From NCBI GenBank assembly GCA_021828345.1, contig JAJZJI010000073.1, positions 1 to 6,065 on the forward strand: 6,065 nt of DNA. Direction: 5' to 3'. Of the stretch, positions 5,401 through 6,065 are shown in pieces (position 1 is the stretch's first letter; every line of letters begins with the position of its first letter). Position numbers and translations under genes: made by a program. This DNA is from Microcaldota archaeon. Lineage in GTDB: Archaea > Micrarchaeota > Micrarchaeia > Micrarchaeales > Micrarchaeaceae. The notes beneath the pieces are model-generated. The model searched no databases and was not told where the DNA came from. It saw nothing but the letters and a program-made list of their open reading frames with translations.

Positions 5401-6065
5401 ACAGGATCATTCTCATATCTATGGAGTGTATCACCACCAGGAAGTACATTGTCATCTTGTCCAGCACTTACATCAAGTAATTCAAATACCTTAATTTATA
5501 CACCATCAAATGGAGGATTATGTATCATACAGGTGGATATAACAGATATTGGTACATCTAGTTATGCAACCCCACAGAGTACGGTAACTGGTATCTTTAA
5601 TCCAATAACCATATATTCAACACCAACGCTCTCAGATTTGACACCAAGCAATGCAATAATAGATCTCGGGCAATCAGAAACATTTAATGTAATAATAAAT
5701 GGCGGTAGCAATAAGAATATGTCACTCGCATTATACGTATCCCCAATAAATGAGGTTATAAATTATGTTACAGGTGCGGGCGATGGCGTACAGACATTTG
5801 GTAATTTTGTACCAACATTATCAGAAAATACATTCTATGTAAACGGACTTGATTCTGGTGTAACAACACCATTTGATATTGCACCATCAAGTTTTGCATA
5901 TATAACAATAAATCCATCACCATCATCATCTATAAGTGCAACAAATAGTTCAATACATGCAAATCAAGAATCAACACTTACAAGTAATATAATCGGAGGA
6001 ACTCCGGGATATTCATACCAATGGTATATGGAGGTTCCAGGTTCATCAACATTTAATGCAATAAT
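2464..6065 (+). CDS. giant secreted protein of tandem Ig/PKD-like repeats (3' end outside window)
   Basis: The frame stays open for 1200 codons to the window edge with no stop, so the gene is partial here. Residues 1-23 look like a secretion signal: K2, a hydrophobic stretch from about 5 to 18, and cleavage probably after A23 (AGA). The remainder is a Ser/Thr/Asn/Tyr-rich, lysine-poor extracellular chain with many N-x-S/T sequons. It consists of at least twelve modules of about 100 residues. Each opens with D-x-G-Q-S/T (or a variant) followed 10-17 residues later by G-G-T/S-G/A, then often a Y-x-Y-Q-W strand, and ends in a T/S-rich strand before the next copy. This resembles the Ig-like/PKD/SprB type of beta-sandwich found in adhesins and envelope proteins. 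Four modules contain one cysteine pair each. No anchor, protease or carbohydrate-active domain is seen in the visible part; a C-terminal anchor may lie downstream. Likely role: adhesin, stalk or envelope component. It is transcribed in the same direction as the solenoid gene but has its own promoter. Confidence 0.9.
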   Translation, partial: MKANVIFALFSMIVLLGIGTAGAGTITGVTLTSNVSSTTYFNQPILLTATVSGGSGIYNYYYFVDNKSFGATTSISPNSIVFYDTQLYGVSGSTTFNVIITNVSDSSNIIGTATTTVNIGTTNSITVTVSPSYAIADVGQTLPITVTPTGGTAPYSLTLYSGSSSTCSSDTNVISTAASVSSPFTFNAYPTNNGVNGTIIYYCVKAVDSKSYSSYSGSIPITVYNAIGGDISGASYGVRYYTKMDAGQSQLFTATPTGGTGSYYYSWQLGNSISESGQGGVGGFQTFNSPVLNSPGTYQLSLKISDTGTKYTTNPVEPNVTLIGSIITVYPFSVKLSASNTSVDQNQSETLTANVFGGSGAGYNYVFYYEGNKIGNVLTTNKTASITFNAAAGGSSYQVRVFDLGVLKGPGNYTENSTDVTIYHPISIYQYVTGQIVNMDIGQIVPNAGLISIISGGSGDITITPISSYDGTIVPYNSLFASNNTFTPNAIGMYNVTFAIHDVKTGYTIYRFFGAKVYGAPQITATISNAINADGGWQTDAGQTITYHLSSTGGTGSNVIVYLQCAPSSLSTLVDCYLSPFVNSGSAYSASVSLTKANDFSNTISLQTMSSPAYLYNFSIYYSDSGTSFYATPQNLFSQNTTLSTEPRLSDVRTPTVSNAVIDQGQSSNVIVNFGLAQGGILPFNWNWIYNINNSKYGILGSCPTGIISSTLDFPSAATYCMFNTDTSTKIGIYNFKLNTTDSANYSTLTNPVTVKLNKALNIVANESTNVIDVNQVDMLGNITTGGTAPYTYQWSMESPGSNSFVNINGATHPTYLFAPVGNAIGTYEFEITVTDSASTPVTKTSSPISVVVNPDPTVSITPSTNTIMDVGQSVTFTATATPGTGSPLTYKYQWYVISGSTNTIIKGATSSTYKYTPTTNIITSIGVNVVDDVNFAVNTTNVANIIVYPLQTVNVQIPSNTYMDVGQSTTLISSVTGGTGSFSYLWSVSPPGSTLSSCPALTSSNSNTLIYTPSNGGLCIIQVDITDIGTSSYATPQSTVTGIFNPITIYSTPTLSDLTPSNAIIDLGQSETFNVIINGGSNKNMSLALYVSPINEVINYVTGAGDGVQTFGNFVPTLSENTFYVNGLDSGVTTPFDIAPSSFAYITINPSPSSSISATNSSIHANQESTLTSNIIGGTPGYSYQWYMEVPGSSTFNAI
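5068..5084 (+). repeat. 17-nt direct repeat, copy 1 (module 9 motif)
   Basis: ATGGATGTAGGGCAATC encodes the M-D-V-G-Q-S core of module 9 and is identical to 5353-5369, 285 nt downstream. Such exact nucleotide identity stands out among otherwise diverged modules. Confidence 0.8.
5353..5369 (+). repeat. 17-nt direct repeat, copy 2 (module 10 motif)
   Basis: Second identical copy of the 17-mer at 5068-5084, encoding the same core in module 10. The distance of 285 nt equals one module of 95 residues, so modules 9 and 10 may come from a more recent duplication, or selection may have kept the same codons. Confidence 0.8.

Larger units (their letters stand above)
2545..6065 (+). repeat. array of at least twelve ~100-residue Ig/PKD-like modules
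   Basis: Protein-level tandem repeat. The conserved Gln of the D-x-G-Q motif falls at residues 43, 140, 248, 347, 443, 543, 666, 776, 873, 968, 1070 and 1168. Spacings are 97, 108, 99, 96, 100, 123, 110, 97, 95, 102 and 98. The matching Gly-Gly turn is near residues 53, 150, 258, 357, 456, 553, 679, 786, 884 (PGTG), 978, 1080 and 1178. Variants are FNQ in module 1, DQNQ in 4, DQGQ in 7, DVNQ in 8 and HANQ in 12. The copies are well diverged in sequence, so this is an old expansion with limited recent copying. The last module is cut by the window edge. Confidence 0.88.

Noticed and set aside
2545..6065. Regularly spaced repeats as a CRISPR array or DNA satellite
   Set aside because: The period is about 300 nt, the copies are conserved at protein level and not at nucleotide level, and they lie in one uninterrupted reading frame.
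2464..6065. Shift in codon choice along the giant gene (more ACA threonine codons toward the 3' part)
   Set aside because: A hand count gave about 47 percent ACA in the first 600 bases and about 68 percent around 5041-5640. The samples are small (about 36 codons each), so this could be chance or drift among modules, not a sign of transfer.

Overview
This window looks like a piece of an AT-rich archaeal genome, most likely a DPANN archaeon of the ARMAN kind (Micrarchaeota or Parvarchaeota-like). Four things point there. The minus-strand gene opens with an archaeal class III (pilin-type) signal, QSAMEYLMSYGWAILII, in the form I know from those groups. The serine tRNA carries a short insertion at a non-canonical position and encodes no CCA. 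The intergenic regions have archaeal TATA (box A) elements. One gene starts almost directly at its predicted transcription start, without a Shine-Dalgarno site. The lineage is inferred from motif style, not from a database search.

Layout: (1) 12-113, a tRNA-Ser(GCU) on the plus strand with about 15 extra bases between the D arm and the anticodon arm. (2) 166-1368, minus strand, a 400-residue secreted or surface protein with a class III signal, one N-terminal membrane helix and eight extracellular cysteines. (3) 1369-1439, a compact divergent promoter whose TATA element sits in a 7-bp inverted repeat and can be read both ways. (4) 1440-2306, plus strand, a 288-residue soluble protein made almost entirely of about eight 30-residue helical repeats (LRV/HEAT-like), with no recognised enzyme motif. 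(5) 2307-2463, a promoter and leader with a TATA box, an 8-bp hairpin with a GGGG loop, and a duplicated GGGGGTA. (6) 2464 to beyond the window end, plus strand, a giant secreted protein with a signal peptide and at least twelve Ig/PKD-like modules of about 100 residues. It is open for 1200 codons with no stop in the window.

The pilin-like protein and the giant repeat protein are both predicted to act outside the membrane, so the locus probably contributes to the cell surface (adhesion, filament or envelope). The repeat-solenoid protein between them is predicted to be cytoplasmic. It shares a promoter region with the pilin-like gene, so a regulatory or scaffold role is possible but unproven. 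I see no CRISPR array, insertion sequence or integrase. Most open frames antisense to the giant gene look like shadows of its low-complexity sequence.
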